DNA of 64,000 nt from Ficedula albicollis (GCF_000247815.1 NC_021683.1:10194173-10258172); one strand, 5' to 3'; counted from the stretch's first letter, positions 31,501-46,554 are shown. A program made the numbers and translations. The notes: generated by a model from the sequence alone, not told the origin.

Positions 31501-34316
31501 CTTGGGTAATTCCAAGAGCAGAAATCTGTAGCCTTAAAACCCCCAACCCTCTGAGTTCCCAAGGGGAAGGTAGGACATTTAGCCTTCTTTGGGGAATTAA
31601 ATATGTGATTTATCATTTATTTAATTCAGAGATCTCATAAATTAAGAAGCCTTTGCACACTCTTGGTCCAAGATGCAGTCCTACTTCTCCAGCACCCCTT
31701 TCTGAGCACAGTAACACTCAGCATTTGCTGCTGCCAACAGCAAGTTAATCTGAACTAAATTCCTACAAGAACAGATCCAACACCTTTCATCTAGGCGGAA
31801 TTTTATTTTTGCTTACCTTAATAATACCTAAGTTTCAGGGAAGGAGGGCTCTTCATGTATCTCAGCTTTATTAGGTTTTACATTGCATGTCCACTGGAGA
31901 TTTTATACATTATCTCTTCCAGTTTTCTGCTCCAGACAGAAAAGCCCTAGATTTGCCTCTCGGAATTCACCATTTCAAGAAATATTTACAAGTATGTCAT
32001 TAATTCAATCTACTATGTGCCAGGCTGTTTCATAGGCACATCAGCTCCTCTGCATAGAAATTTCCATTTTCATTTGTTTCATTGAAGTTCATCAGGTCTG
32101 TCTTTACAGTAAAGCTGGCAAGATCTTTCTAGGAATCTCCCTGATACCATATGCAGAAGAGAAGATAATCTTCTGCCTTTAAAATCAGATGAAATCCTAA
32201 TAATCTGTAACTCTGCAGATTACAAACTGCAGCCCTCTCACAATGAGTCTCTGACCTAATGCAGCATCTCAGGAAAACCAGTCTAAGTGAGCTCAGTTTG
32301 TGTTACATTCTGGTTTATTGCAGATAGCATGAGAATGTTTTATAGCAGTTGTTTGTTATTAAGATGAACATTCAGATCAGAATTGATAAAATATGCATGG
32401 ATACACTGTGTGCACTCCAGAGGAATTCAGGAGTTGTAGCTCATAGGCTCCACAAACCTCTTTCAGTCCCAGACCAGCCTCCTGATTATGTAAGAAATAT
32501 AACTACTACTGATAAGTGAAACAGAAAGACATCAGAAATGGCTGGAGACTTTGTTGGTGTATCAGATTCTTGTAGATGTAGGAAATGTACCACAACTGAT
32601 AAAACTGCAGAAGAATACCTGGTCCCTGTGATGAAGGGAAGAATCCTCTTCCCTCAAACTTAGACTTGCAATTAGTGCTGCTTTCCCCTCCAAAGTCAAA
32701 ACAAGGTGTAACAGAGAATATTGAAGTTCTAGGGGAAGATTCAAGTCTACGATGGGAAATAAATATATTTTTTCTTATTTGTTTGAGTTTTCTAACCTGT
32801 GTGTATAGGTACCACATCCATTTTGGTGGGATAACAACCAAACTATTGATAGTTTCTCCAAGATTGGGAAGAGAACTTTTTTCAAATCACAGAGTTCAAC
32901 TGTCAATTGCTGCTTATTCTTGCAAAAACTCTTGTGGCCTCAATTTGACAGAACACTTGAGCACTTGTTTTTAATCAACAGTCATGTGAAACAAAAGAGA
33001 TTAGTCTTATGCTTAAATGCTGGGTTGGAATATATTTGGTTGAAGAAAATTAAATGCATTTATCATTGCAAAGAATGTAAATTCTGTACAGTCAAATTCT
33101 CATGGGCTGAAGTTCTTTCAAAAGAATAGCACCACTCATAAACAGTACAAAGAGGAAAGCAGGCATATTAGCAAGGTGAATGTTTAATACTTCCAAAGCA
33201 CCTTTCACCCAATGAGTTCACATTGCTGTGTGCATAAAAATGATCAACATTTCAACACTTCTGTGAACTAAGCTGAATATCTCCTTTCTCAGATGGGAAA
33301 GTCAAAGCACAAAGACTTTGAATGATTTATCTGCATGAATTGGTAGCACAGCTGAGAATCAAATCTTGGCTTGCCTCAATCTGCCATGGCATTATTGCTC
33401 ATATGAACTATTCAGTCATTTCTACTACATAGAAGCGACAAGCTCTGTCATTCAACTGGATAAAAATAATTTAAAAATATGATTTCAGTATAGCTCTTGC
33501 TTGCCATTCTCCAAGATCCTTTTATTGGAAGTTTGCCTTTTTGTCTCCCATGGCATCAAGCCTTGGATTTAAAGTTTACTGCATTCATTCTGCTTTTCAT
33601 TTCCACCAAACAAAAGGTTTGGGCTGGCCAAGTCACCTTGTCCAGTGTTAGGACACTGCTATAATAAAACTGGGAACAGGCAGGGCTGTGTGGAAAAGTG
33701 GTTTCCCATCTACACGCATATCATAGATGTGAAATCTGTTATTTGCTTCTCATTGCGAGAGCTGTGCAGCAATGTATATTTGGAAGATGTGTAATGTACT
33801 CTCCTGAAGCATGGGCAGAACCTTTTTGTCACTTACTCAGCTTACTTCTCACTCCCCCAGCCCCTGGGGGTCTCTGCCCATTGTGAATCATGAGAATGAA
33901 TCATAAAAGTAATGTTCTTATTATGTTGCAAACTGGAATTTCTAGATCCTAAGGAAAATTGCCTAAGATCCTTAAAATTATGAGTTCTTTACAACCTATG
34001 TGTTTTGACCAAGAACTCTTCAAGTGCAGTAAAACCCAAATATCTCTTACTCCTGGAAGTTTTGATGGTGGATTCTTCCTCTTGTAGACCTTGGAATGTT
34101 GGTCATTCACTTTTCTGGGGAACAAGACAGGGTTCCTTACTTTAAGATCTTTGATTGCTTTAAGGTTTAATATTTCTATTATATAGAAGCCAGATGCTTT
34201 TCTTACTCCATCTGTCTCTCACACAATGCCCACATGCATGTCTTGTAGTTTACATGCTACAAATAGCTTCTTAAATGCCATTACAGTGAGGGAAATGACT
34301 GTAAAACAATGGCACT

Positions 34317-34331
34317 TGCCCCCTAGGCCTG
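34317..34331 (-). promoter_or_regulatory. Weak CTCF-like motif
   Basis: Read on the minus strand the core is CCTAGGGGGCA, matching the central CTCF consensus but poor on its 5' side. It is a candidate only. Confidence 0.2.
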
Positions 34332-35313
34332 CTCCCCATATGTCTGACATATCTGCTTACTTAACAGAATTGAGCTTTTATTATTGCTAGCAATTAAGAG
34401 ACAGTATAGTTGTGGGAAAGTGAGCTGGTTTCTGCTCTGTCTGGGATATTAACAGCATCACTCTCAGGTAAATCTCAGTTACTGATTTTTATTATCAGTG
34501 ATGATATTTGAGCCCTGAGCATCAGACTTCTGATTCCAGGTTGCATTTGCACAGCTGGCATTATGGAAAAAGAAAGGGAAAAAGGGAGAAAAGAAAATCC
34601 CTTGCCTCATAAATTGAGTAGACTTAGCCTGGAAGAAATTGCAAGACTCTAATGGTTCATTAAAGCACATTTTTCTTATTTTTAACTTCAAACAAAGTTG
34701 GTGTGGGAGAAAAGAGAGTTGTTAACGGTGTTTGTAGAAAAAAATGCATCAAGGTATGGTGATATCATGATGGCTTGTGGGTCTTTCTTTTTAAGAGCTG
34801 TTACATGATCTTCCTCTGTTGCCTGTTTTATGATGTGCCTCTTCTCCAGGACTTCAGCTCCACCCCATCATGTGGCTGCACACACCCAGTCCTCTTTGTG
34901 CCACTCCAGACACATCCCAGGCTTTTAAAGAACATGTCACAGTTTCATTCAGATGTGACATTTCCAAAGTTATCTCTCATCTTTCTCAAATACATGTTCC
35001 TTGGAGGCTCCAGCCTGTGGGAAGCAGACACTTCTGCGGGCTTGACAAAACACCTACCTCTAAAAATACATAAGCAAATGAACTTTGAGGGACCTGAGCC
35101 ATTCCCACATTCTGATCATGGCAGGAAATATCTGCTGTCTCTTTGGTGTTCAGTACAGCTTTTATATAAAGAGAGCTGGAAGATGTGGGGCTTTTGTGGA
35201 TTTTTGGTTTTGTTTGTTTGCTTTTTGTGCCTGGTAATGCAAAACAATTGTCAGCCCCATTTAGCCATGAAGTTCAGCTGTATCTTTGGCTGAGAATGCC
35301 TTTGGGACCATGA

Positions 35314-35392
35314 TGGATCACAGAAGCATGGAATCATTTGTGTTGGAAAAGACCTTTAAGATTGTTGAGTTCAATTACTAATCCTGTTATTG
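35314..35392 (-). mobile_element. CR1-type LINE 3'-end fragment
   Basis: The plus strand reads ATCACAGAAGCATGGAATCA, then TTGGAAAAGACCTTTAAGAT, then a TTGAGTTCAATTACTAA-like tail. This is the reverse complement of the familiar avian CR1 3' end with its ATTCTGTG-like terminal repeats. The element is therefore on the minus strand and severely 5' truncated, with no coding sequence left. The limits are approximate. Confidence 0.65.
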
Positions 35393-38300
35393 GCATAACA
35401 GGATACACAGCTTTGACTCCAGACAAAGGAATGTTGGATTGGTTAGCATTAGGTTATATTCCAGTGTAATAGAGAGCACAGCATAAAGGCAATTCCTACA
35501 GATGTGGAAAAAAGAAATAAAAAAGAAAAAATAAATTTCCATGTAGAACCTGCATTTCTCCACTAGGACGTATTTGTCCTACTGGGAGGTCTGGAGAATG
35601 CAGGCTTGCTCTCATTAAATAGTGTGTACAGTTCCTTTGCAATGGAGAATGTCACAAGCAAAACATGAACTCTTAGTGTCTTCTCACTAATTCTGATGTT
35701 ATTAGGGAACTCATTCACGTTATTCAGGGAAAAATACAGAACCCCACTAGTCACCCCAGGGTCTGTAGTGGCTTTGGGTATAAAGCAGCTGAAGAAAGGT
35801 CACTTGATACAATAGCAGATGGTTTTCTGTGGACTTACAACTCTTTGCTAAGGATAAAATTCTTCCTTTGATGAGACATGAGATTGCTGACTGTATGACT
35901 TGGTTTGTTATCAGAATTAGAATACTGTCATGCTTCATTTATGAGTATTTGCATAAATCAACACATCTTCTTCAATAAGATGTACAATGCTAAGATCTTA
36001 ACTTAGGCTAGAGTTGCTTCTTCCCTCATATTTTATGGAGCACATGGACTTGATTTTTAAATTTTTAATTATAACACATCTTATTAAACGTGCAGGCATA
36101 GAGAAGCACCACCAGTCAAAGACATCATTATTATATGCATGGAGGGTTATCTTCTGCCTTTCTACCCTCATCATTCATTAATGATGCACAGACTCTTGTC
36201 ATTTGTCTTTTCAATTATTTGACTTTATTTTATTGCTCATATTTTATGACACATGGAGAGCTCTGTAGCAAGCATTCATCATCTACTTTACATGTCTATG
36301 GAAATATAATCTCTCTTAGGCCAGGAAAAAGTACCTTTTGTTCTCTTTGGATTTCACCTATGAACTTGGTCCAACATCACTCTCCTATTGTTGGTGTTTC
36401 TTTCAGTCTAAGTTTCTAAGAAGATAACCAACACAGCTCTGCTGTATGCTGAAAAAAGCAGCTAACCCATACAGTGGCATGCATGGCTTTTACTGACCTT
36501 TATCTCATTTCATAGCTGCTCCTATGAAATCCCATCAGGGATAGTCATTGGGACCTCAGGTGTAACTCCAGATTGCCATTCACATGGTGATCCTAGATAA
36601 GATTAAGATGCTGCTCATGTTTGTGAAACTGCCAGATAGAAATCTCTCCTGCCAACTATGTTGGGTATGTGTCTCTGCAAGGCAAGCTCTGGTCCACTGG
36701 GACCAGTAAGGAGATTATTAAAGCAGTTCTGACTTCTACATGTCACTTTGGAAAGCCCCCCAAGATACTCTGATCAGAGTCTTTGGAGTGTTTTAAGTTT
36801 TTCAAATTCAGTTTAAAGAGCTTAATCAAACTTTCTGACACAACTGGCACACATTAACATTTTTCAGCTGTAAACACACAAACCCAGGAATTTATAATTG
36901 CCAGTAATTAAAGTGTGTGGTTGGTTTTGAAATGCTTTCCTATTGAAGGAGTCTGAAGTGGTACAGCTCCCTAGCGATGTTCCCAAGGAGACAGAGGCCT
37001 GCCTGAGGCTGCCTTGCTGCCTCTCAAAAGGTAATGGGGAAAAAATATGGGCTGTGTACTCATCTTGCATAAACATTTGAGTTGGGGCTATAGTTGTGTG
37101 TTCATAGAAAAGTTGGCTAACTCCTTTTTATTAAAAAATTAATTAGTTCACAGTGCCAAATATCACTTACTGCCTGATATGACATTTAAAAGGACTCTGG
37201 TGTGCATAACTTTTTTCTGAAATGGTTCAAGAGCTCAGAAACACAAACCCATACTGTCCCTGCAGGATGTGGGTGGCTTCCACTGCTTTATTGAAAACAT
37301 TTATGAGTGAAATGTTCTTTGGATAGAGCTTACCCTGAATTACTCTGAAAAGATCCAGACACCAGTTAGGGGCCAGGTTACATGCATTTCCTCAGAGCAC
37401 ACAGAGAGGCAGCCCTTGTCTGATGCTTCAGTGCTTTATCCAAATACTATGAGAAGCAGGGCTGGGAGGTCTCCTGGGGAATATGATATACTAGAACTGT
37501 CTCAGTTTCCTCTGGAGCATCTGGGGCTAATGACTGCTAAGAGGAATTTGATAGGAGGTACAGCCTAATCTAATATGGTAATTCCTAGATTTTCATGATA
37601 GCTTGATGCTTGACAAAATCCACTGCTGCTTTTCCCTTCCATGTGCTCACAGAAGATTCTTGCATAATCTGTCTTAAAAAATCCAGCAGAGCTGCTGAGC
37701 CAGGCTTGGCAGTCCATCCTCTAGGGACATACTTGCAAGTATTTTTGTTTCTCAGAGTGGTATTTCTGGTGGCCACATCACAATTCAGTTTTCAAGTGCT
37801 TGTCTTTTATTATCTCTCGCAGGATTTCTTGATCTTCCTGTCTCTTCTAGTCAGTCCAAAAATACGGTAAGAGCAGCCTTTATTGTGGTATTCTGGACCT
37901 TCTGTTTTCAGTTTCAACTATAGTGAGGAAGCCCAGAAGGGGAAAAAAAGCTTTTTTTTTTTTCTTCTTCCCTGTAAGAGTTTAACCATTTACAGCCTGA
38001 ATTGGTTTAGAAAAGTGCAGAATGGGGTGATGCTTCTTACTCTGAGGATTCAAACTGAAAAAAACAAAAAAGATAATCTAAACTTTATGCATTCACACCA
38101 ACATGAAATTAAATAGAAAGATTTAATGTATAGGTCAGTGAAATGTGTTCTACTGCAGTGTTTGCAACCCAGTAATAGGAGCAGTATCGCTTTCAAAGGT
38201 TGAGCAGTCTGTAAATGCAGCCTCCTGTGGATTACTGTCATGCATCTGTGGGGAATGGGTGAGAACATGAGAAAGTGTTAGGCAAGGGGCACTGTGGAGC

Positions 38301-41300
38301 CATGTGAATTGGATTCCTTATCTGCCATCCTTTATCTCTACTTGTGCTCCAGGCCAAAGAGCTGTGGTGCAGCAGAAGCACTACAGTAAATGTGCACTAG
38401 GACTGTGATTGCTTCCACTGTGTGTGCCTGGTTTCCTGGGATGCATGTAAGTGCCAATGAAAGGAGTAAAAGTGTTAAACACTGGTCTGACACCCTGAAA
38501 ATGGAAGAGAGAGTAGTTTACCAAGAAGATTAGGTTTATAATTAAGTACTTAGAGGGGAAAAGTATTGAAGGATTAAATTGCAGACACTTAATTATCCTG
38601 AGTCTTTTCTTAAGTATCTGTACTCCAGTGTCCATCTGCTGCACAGTCACCTTATCAAAAGGAAAGACAAACTGAGTACATTTCCATGCAACATGGATTG
38701 GAAAAGGACAAGAATCAGAAGCTTAACAAAGCATTTATTGCCTAGTATTGCCTTCTATTTTTTTTTTTTTAATGTATATTTTATTTTACATTCTTCAAAC
38801 AGTGGAGCATGAATTTGGAGTTTTTTACAATGCATGATCAGCTCTACTCTGGTAGTGGAGGACAGATTCTGCAGTATTTTGGGTATGGTGATAAAATGAC
38901 TCAGGTGTTAGCAATTCTGCTACTTCCTCTAGAAGACTTTCACAGCTGCATAAACATTACCAGAGGAGTTCTTCCTGCTGTGCTTTCATTCAGAGCAGAA
39001 GTGAAGAGGGTTGTGGTCCCTCTCATTCAGTAGGGCAGAAACATCCTGGGTTCACTGGGAAACATCAGGAAGGTGCTTGGAGGGGAAAAGCCTAAATGGG
39101 TAGGAGAGAAAATGTGTGCTGAGGATTTGGGCTTTAAAACTGAACTGGACAGTAGGAGAATGAGAGTAAAATGCCCATTCTCCTTAAGGCAGCTACAAAT
39201 ATCAGACAGAATGAAATTATGGGATAGTGATGTTTTCATTTGTACTTCTGCTTCCAGGTCCCACTTGTAGGCAGAATCCATTGAGTGGAAACAACAAATA
39301 CTCAGCTTGAAGTCAAGCAAATTGCTTTTGAAACAATGAAGTAGTGGAACACCAGAGCTTTAAATGTCCTGCTTAGAGCTTTAGCATATGATTTTTTCAA
39401 ATTCCAACTCTGACATTTGAAAGTCCAGACCAGAGTTTCTCCACTAGCCTCCTAGAAACCTATGGAGCAATTTTCCAGGGATTTACTCAGGAATTGGCCA
39501 CACATCTGCCTCAGCTCTGCATGGACAGCTTGTAGCTCCAGGGCTGGAAGCAAGTCCCTGAAAGTCTGAGCAAATTACTAGAAATATGGGATTACTTGGG
39601 CTTCATAAAAGTGTGTTGCAACCAGGATCCAGGGGATGTCTGCCCTGCTTTCTCTTATATCCCAGGGTAATGAAAATTTTCCACTCAAAGTGTTTTAATG
39701 AGGATAATTACACACACTTGCTGCACTTAGTTTGTGATGCTCTGACTTCCCAACTCAAACTAGCAAAGCCACAAAACAGAATGCTATTTTTAGATGGAGA
39801 CACTCTCTTGGATTCATGCTGAGTGTAAATATTTATAAGAATAAGGAGCCCAAACAATTCAAGAATGTTAAATTCATCTAAATACTTTCAACAGTGGGTG
39901 AAGTTGGCAAGTAAAAAAGTTTATCTCTGTTATCTCACAACAGAATTTGCTGAAGTTACAGTTAATATATATTTTTCAGGTTTGTATTTACTAAACTAAT
40001 GGCAGAAATAGAGACACTCTAAAGATTTGGCATTATCATCTGTTTGGGTCTTCTGTATCAAGCAGTGCCAGGTAGTTTTCTCTCTGCAGGCAGCAAGTGC
40101 TAATGAAGGCATCACAAATGTCTGAGGGGACACTAAGATCTATCCAAGTTTGCTGCAGCCAGCTGAGAGTGACTTTCAGGCTCTCGTGCAGAAGGCATCA
40201 CCTGGACAGTGTGTAAGTGAGCAGCAGTAGTGCTCCCACTCCAGAGGTAGCTGTGCCAGGCTTTCTTCTGAAAAGTTGCCTTGCTGAAGTGTCAGGAGAA
40301 AGGAACTGTGTTAAGTGTTGTCAGATTTGGTAAGTGTGCATGGGATTGTGACACAGGGAAGTAGAGTGAAAGTAGGAAATTGCAATTCGTTCTCCTTGTT
40401 CCAAACTTAAGATGAATCCAAAGCAAACATGACCTTTACTCCCCTTAAACTGACAGCAGAAGTACTCATGGGAATCCATACAGATGCTGTACACGTGAAG
40501 AAAGCACATCTGGAGGGCTGCTAGTGCTATCCCTCAGTTTTTCAAGCTCTCTTGTGGCCCAAGTGCTGCACTGGTACTCTGTGCTTCCCCTGTGTGCTGA
40601 GTGTGCTCAATACCACACCACTGAGCCATGGAACATCTGGGAGTCATGGCTCTTCAGAGCTGCCAAGTAGGCTCTGTTTCCTCAGGTGCTTCAGTTGTGA
40701 TTAAAGCATGTGGTGATGAAAACTCTTCTGCTGCAGACCTGTGAACTCTTGAGCAAGAAAGATTATGAACCACCTCAAAATAACAATGCCAAGGCGGTCT
40801 GTGTAACTATCTGTTCACTTGCATTAAGCAGTGAAATACAACCTCTGCAGCTGGTATTTGCAGCCCACAGATTAGGTAGAAAATGTTACTGTCAATTAAT
40901 ATGCATACAGCCATGGTGAATAATGCCAGACCTGTTCCTAATTCTAATACTAAGCCTGTGTTCAGAGACCAATCCATTGCTGCTGATCAATCCATCCTCC
41001 TCTGGTGGTGCCTGAACCCGACTCTTAGAAGCTTGTAAAATTTATACATGGCAAAATCATGATATGGGCTTATTGCCTCATGTTCTTCTCCGGACAAGCA
41101 TTCTTGGCCTGCAGGAACAACCCCAACAGAGGCATTTTCTTTGAACTATTACGGCTTTTCATATGTTCTTAAGATAAAGGCACCCTCTATTCTTAACTTT
41201 TGGTTGAGAAACAGGAAATGCCTGTTGGCAAAAATTTAGGAACATTTTATATGTGTCCCAGAGAATGTAATTGGGAGTGACACCACATTAGTCTTTTTAG

Positions 41301-44300
41301 ATCAATATCATTTGCTGTTGTACAAATCAGTGAATTGGAAGCAGACCTGAAAGGACAGGTATCCCATACAGTGTTGGTGCAAGAGAAGTGTTCTGCTCTC
41401 ACCAGGCCCCTTCAGGCTGGCTCACAGGTCAGCCTTTCAGAGGGCTCTGGGATTTCCAGTCTGTGTGGCTTCCCCAGACACACTGAGGGAGAGCATTGTA
41501 CATCTGACCCAGCTCTGCTGCATTCACTAGCTCAGGGCAACACAGGAGATTAACTCCTCATTTTTGGACATACTAACAGTTGTTAAGAAAGATCTTTTTA
41601 TTCTAGGGAAATGTGAAGGACAGTACCGCATCATCCTGAAGAGTTGTCCAAAATTGAATGTTTGGATTTTGAACTCCTTAAAGCATGTGTTTTATGTCTG
41701 CATTTATCTTCAAAATGCCTTTAAGCACCCTGTTAAAAAATGCAAACATTTATAACCTCTACCCATTCCATTTGTGCTTGTTTAACCATGAACAAAACAT
41801 TCCTCCCCCATCTCTCATTCTCATCCTTATCCTTTTTCAAATTCTCATTCAGACATTAAGGAGTGATGGTCTGTTCATGTCTTCTGTGGGAATAAAGGTT
41901 CTTTCTGACTTTTTTATTCTGCTGTATAAAGACAGCAAAATTAATGGATAACATGGGTAAGAAATGGGTGAAATGAAGGCATGGCTTGCTGCTTGTGAGA
42001 GAAAAGCAATCAGATGAACTCTGGGTATGCAGCAGAATGATGATTCCACTAGGTACTGTGCTGCTGGGTACTATCTGGGATGCAGTATCAAAGAGAAAAG
42101 GAGCAGTCACCACAAACAGATGATTAGAAAGTTGCTTTATAACTGCCTAGCATAGCTTTCAGCAAATTAGAGAGATACTTTTCTTTAATGCTTGGTGGCA
42201 CATGCACAAAACCCCCAGTACGTCTGATTTCTAAGGCTTCAAATGATGGCGTGTGTTTCTCTGCCATCCAGAATATAAATAAATATGAAAATACCTCTTC
42301 ATCTAATACTGATTATGGTCTCAGTTCTGAGCAATATGGAGGAGATTAAAGCCTGATACTTCTGTGTACAGCCTAAGGCACTCTCACAGTGGGAGGAACA
42401 GCAGTCCCCTTGTTCCATGTACTGTTCCAAATTCCATAAATGTCCCTGTCGCTGCTGTCACCTGCTACCATGTAAAGATCAGTCTGGCTCTCCATGTCAA
42501 CTTTGTTAAGTGCTCGTTCCTATTAGCCTGAACAGTGACAATTTGTTATTGCAGGCTGCTCTGGGACGTTTCCCTCTCCAGCAGTACATTGTTTGCCAAA
42601 TCTACGTTTGTGCAGTGCAGACTGCCTGGGAGGATAAAGCTAGGGTTTTAAACTGGAACACTTTGTAGCTGTAAGCCAAATTCTGTTTTCAGTTACATCT
42701 GATCAGATCAAGGCTAACATTTAGTCATGTCATACAAATACCCCAACTCCTTCTTTTGCATCAGGATAATTGCAGGCAGAATGGAACACTCAGCTTCAGA
42801 TATGTTGTTTATTGAAATTTAACAAAGCATCTTTTGTGTTAGTTTGATTTGTACAGTTTCATAGAAGCATTAAAACCATCTAGGTGTTTTGAGTTTCACT
42901 GAAGTCACTTAAGAAAACAAGAAAATTATTTTCAGAGTAAGGGATACCAGGGCCATCTGATGGAACAAACCAAACACTTTTGGAGTCACTTCTATCATAG
43001 AAAGCCTAGGGCAGCTGCATTCCTAGCAATGGATTTTGGCAAGGTGCATGAAACCCGACCAGGCACCCTCCCAGAGGCAACACAGAGGCTTTATATCTCC
43101 CAGAACATTCTGTTGTGGTGTCTGCAATGCATCCTTAGCCCTCAGTGTGGGGGGTGAGATGTACCTATAACTTCCATGCCTTCTTTTGTTATTAGTTCTC
43201 TGGAGAAATGGAACAATTCCTTTACAATGTGATAAAGCGTTGATTTTAAGCAAGCAAGAGGTGCAAAGCAAAGGTGAGCAGGAGCTGAGGTGCACAATGA
43301 CTCCAGCTCCTGCCCTTCCCTGTGCTGGCTGAGAGCTGCTGAGTTCCAGCTGTGCAGCCCTCTCAGGCAGGCCCATGTTCCATGCATCACTTGGGGTCTC
43401 CATAAGTAAATACATCTACAGGAATGCCTTCAGCTGGTGTAATTCAAATGAACTCTTCAAAGGCAGCGGGAATTGGAATCACTTGTGCCACCTAGATTTG
43501 CAGCCGCTGAAAACCTAAGTGATAATCTCTACTTCTAAGGGATCAAAGGTTTTTTTCCTCCTCACTCCCTGGAGGTTGCTAGCACATAGGAGAAGTTAGT
43601 CTTTCTGAGTGCTCAAGGACATCTCCATCTTTGTTTAAGGCATTATCTGCTACAAAGTAAGTTCTACTCAATAATAGATATTTTCCTGTGTGTTTCAAAG
43701 AGCGTGTGAGTTATGTAGAATTTTTCAGAGGGACTTTACTCTCTTTACTTTCTTCCACTAGAAAACAAAACACCCTTACCAATCGTGTAGTATAAAATTT
43801 AGTTTTAAATAGAAACATCCTCATTTTCTGATTTAAATATATAGTTAGGCCTTTTCAATTGTTTGTTTAATAAATGTTTGTTTGTATTTGGCAATAATTA
43901 TTGTCAATATCTCTTAATGAATGCTGTTATGAAAATGAAGCTCCCTAACATACTTTCACTGAAATCAGAAGGCCTGTATTAGTTTATATTAGCTAAATGT
44001 TTTAATCATGTGTAGGAAGCGGAGAAATTAAGTAGCTAGAGATCTTTCATTAATGGGATGTGGAAAGTTTTATAGGTCAATAATACAGTTAATACTTTCA
44101 GGCTATTGAATAACAAACTGCGTTTGAGACTCAAAGGAACTTGAAACCAATTTTCTCTCTCAAAAAGCAGCAAGTATTTTATGGGTCAGGTTTGTGTGTG
44201 TTTTGTACAATTTTCTTACCTTACGTGTCATAGATAAAGCTGGAACATGTGAGAGGAGATGATTAACTATGCAATTCTGGGCCTATGTACTTTTGGGATG

Positions 44301-44340
44301 TCTTGGTGATAAACTGGTCTGACCATTTGGTGACCTTAAA

Positions 44341-44379
44341 CAAACTTCAGAAAATAAAGCCAAACTTCAGAAAATAGCA
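44341..44379. repeat. 20-bp tandem duplication
   Basis: CAAACTTCAGAAAATAAAGC is followed directly by a near-identical second copy. It is a simple local duplication. Confidence 0.9.
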
Positions 44380-46554
44380 ACTTGAAAATGTGCAGGGCTT
44401 TTTCATTAGGTTAATTGAATCGTTTGAGGTGTGTATGTCTGGGTAAGGATAAACCCTGATTGTGGCATTTTTTTTAAAAAAATTTGCATTTATAATTGAA
44501 CCTGTGCTGATTATTATTCTTAGGTACTGTAGTTCTGCCAAGAGACCCTGGAGGTACTGCAGACAGTGTATCTGGCCCTCTCAATATTTGAGAAGAAAAG
44601 AAAACAAATGTGTGGGATGGAATATTTCCTAATAAAATATCATGTCTTGAGTACTTTGTTCCTGTTTAAGAATGGTATCCTGTAGTGGGGATTGATGTAA
44701 TCTCAACATAAAGAAGTTTAGACTTTAGTCAAAGCAGCCCATGTGTTTTGATTAGCAAAAATTCCTCATTTCCTCTAAGTGGTTTATTTGGGTTGCTTCT
44801 AATTATGAAGACTATCTGTGCTAGGCTGGTTATGAGGACAATATAAAAGATCCCATGATAAAGGGCTTTTAAAATTTATTTTTTCAACTGCTTCAAGCCT
44901 TAAAATAGCCTCCTCTGCCTTCAGCCTTTATGAGCCAGTTTGGCTCTCCAGACTCAGATTTCTGTTGAGAGAAGGTAATAAGTTTCTTCAGGATTTTGGG
45001 AAGCATAAACGTGATGTGTATTTGCCCATAACTGTAAGGGACTAACTTTCCAAAACTAATTGGACTTTGCTGGGTAAGCAAAACAAAGAGAATATCTGCC
45101 TGTGTTCAGTTTTACTGTGTACATACAAGGGAAGACATTCTCTCTCACTTGTGAAAGCAACTTTGCCTAAACAACTGTCAGTAATTGTGTATCTATAGTT
45201 GTAAGGCTGAAATTAGTATTTTGTACCAGCTCATTTGGAAAACCAGGACTTGAGAGTACTTCTGGCATTGTCTAAAAAATAGTATTGAAAATTATTGTGT
45301 TAATATTACATTTGCAATTTACAGTGAATGTGTATTTGTCTCTGCTAAGCTTGCTTAGTTTAACTCTGTGACTTCAGGGGTGTTCTCTGTGTGGTTTTGT
45401 AGTAGATGCAATTCACAATAAGAGGATTAGAATGTGATGTGCTGCTAGTACATTTACAATTGTTTTGCCTGAATCCAGAAGTTATGAAACTCAGTTGGTG
45501 GAGAGGGAGAGAATTCAGGAGTGGGAGTTTTCCAGGGTCTGAAAGTTGACAAACAGTTGGAAAGTTTTCTGTGTCTAAATAATTTTTTTTTTTTATCTCG
45601 AGGCAATAAAAGATCCAGGCTTGTAGCTGTGGAGTCAGCCAGTAGATTTGATGGTTTGGTGAATTTTTTCAATTGTGTGTTATATTATTGTTTTCATGTC
45701 ATCCCCCACCCCACACTACAAGGTCATTCAGGGCTGGAAATGTACCTGGAACTACAAACAGCTTGTGGGATTCGCCTCTCTTTTATACCTGAGCATACGT
45801 GGTGTGCCCCAGCACAGAGGGGTTACAGATATCTCCATCTGAAACTCAGTAACTGCTGGGGGTTTTTTTTTTCCTCCTGTGTTTAATTTACAGATTTGCT
45901 ATGTAGACATTTCAGTTAACAAATAGTGCAGTTTCTCTGGCATATATTGGTCCTTTTGCCTATAAAAAAATAGTTTAGAGTACAACTCGTAAAAAAAATT
46001 TGTCAGGCTTGGAAACATAAATGCACTGCATTCCTGCATTATTTTTCTGATGGTATTAATCAAAAGTCCACTGAAAGCACATGAGAAATAATGCTTCAAA
46101 TAATTTTTAATGGAAAAAAAAAAAGCAAGAAAAATCCCCAACCAACTCTATGATGCTTTTCTGTATTTGCACATCTAAAAATATGTTTTAGAAGGTTAAT
46201 TGTGGCCTTTTCCCAGTTTGGGAAATTTAACCCACTTTTAGTACATCAGAGAACGTGACACGACCTCTGGGAATTTCTTGCATCTTCTTTTATTGCTGCT
46301 GCTGAGCCACTAATAGTTGCTTATTCATATTTTACATAATAGTCTGTGCAATTTCTATTATCTTTATGGTACCTTAGCAGTTTTTGCTTTTTCCATCCAT
46401 TTAGATTTGCACACAAATCACTCTGTTGTTGTGCATTATGCTGCAGTTTTATTACTGGTCTGCATGTCAGAGGAGTTTAAGTGGCCATGACATGCCCTGA
46501 CATGTCTTGTAAATTATTTTTTTTTTTAAGACAAAAAGGAAAAATGGGGAGTGA

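Larger units (their letters stand above)
23520..35313. other. Intergenic DNA, no gene recognised
   Basis: This is AT-rich single-copy sequence. The longest frames, 188 codons at 26587-27153 and 114 codons at 24674-25018 (both minus), begin at TTG or GTG and match no family I know. Some stretches look like non-coding conserved elements by texture (for example about 24100-24200 and 28200-28330), but this cannot be shown without an alignment. By vertebrate synteny it is probably part of the MMP2-IRX6 interval. Confidence 0.7.

Noticed and set aside
34775..35293. 172-codon plus-strand frame with hydrophobic ends
   Set aside because: It opens at TTG. The hydrophobic stretches come from T-rich DNA, and no family was recognised.
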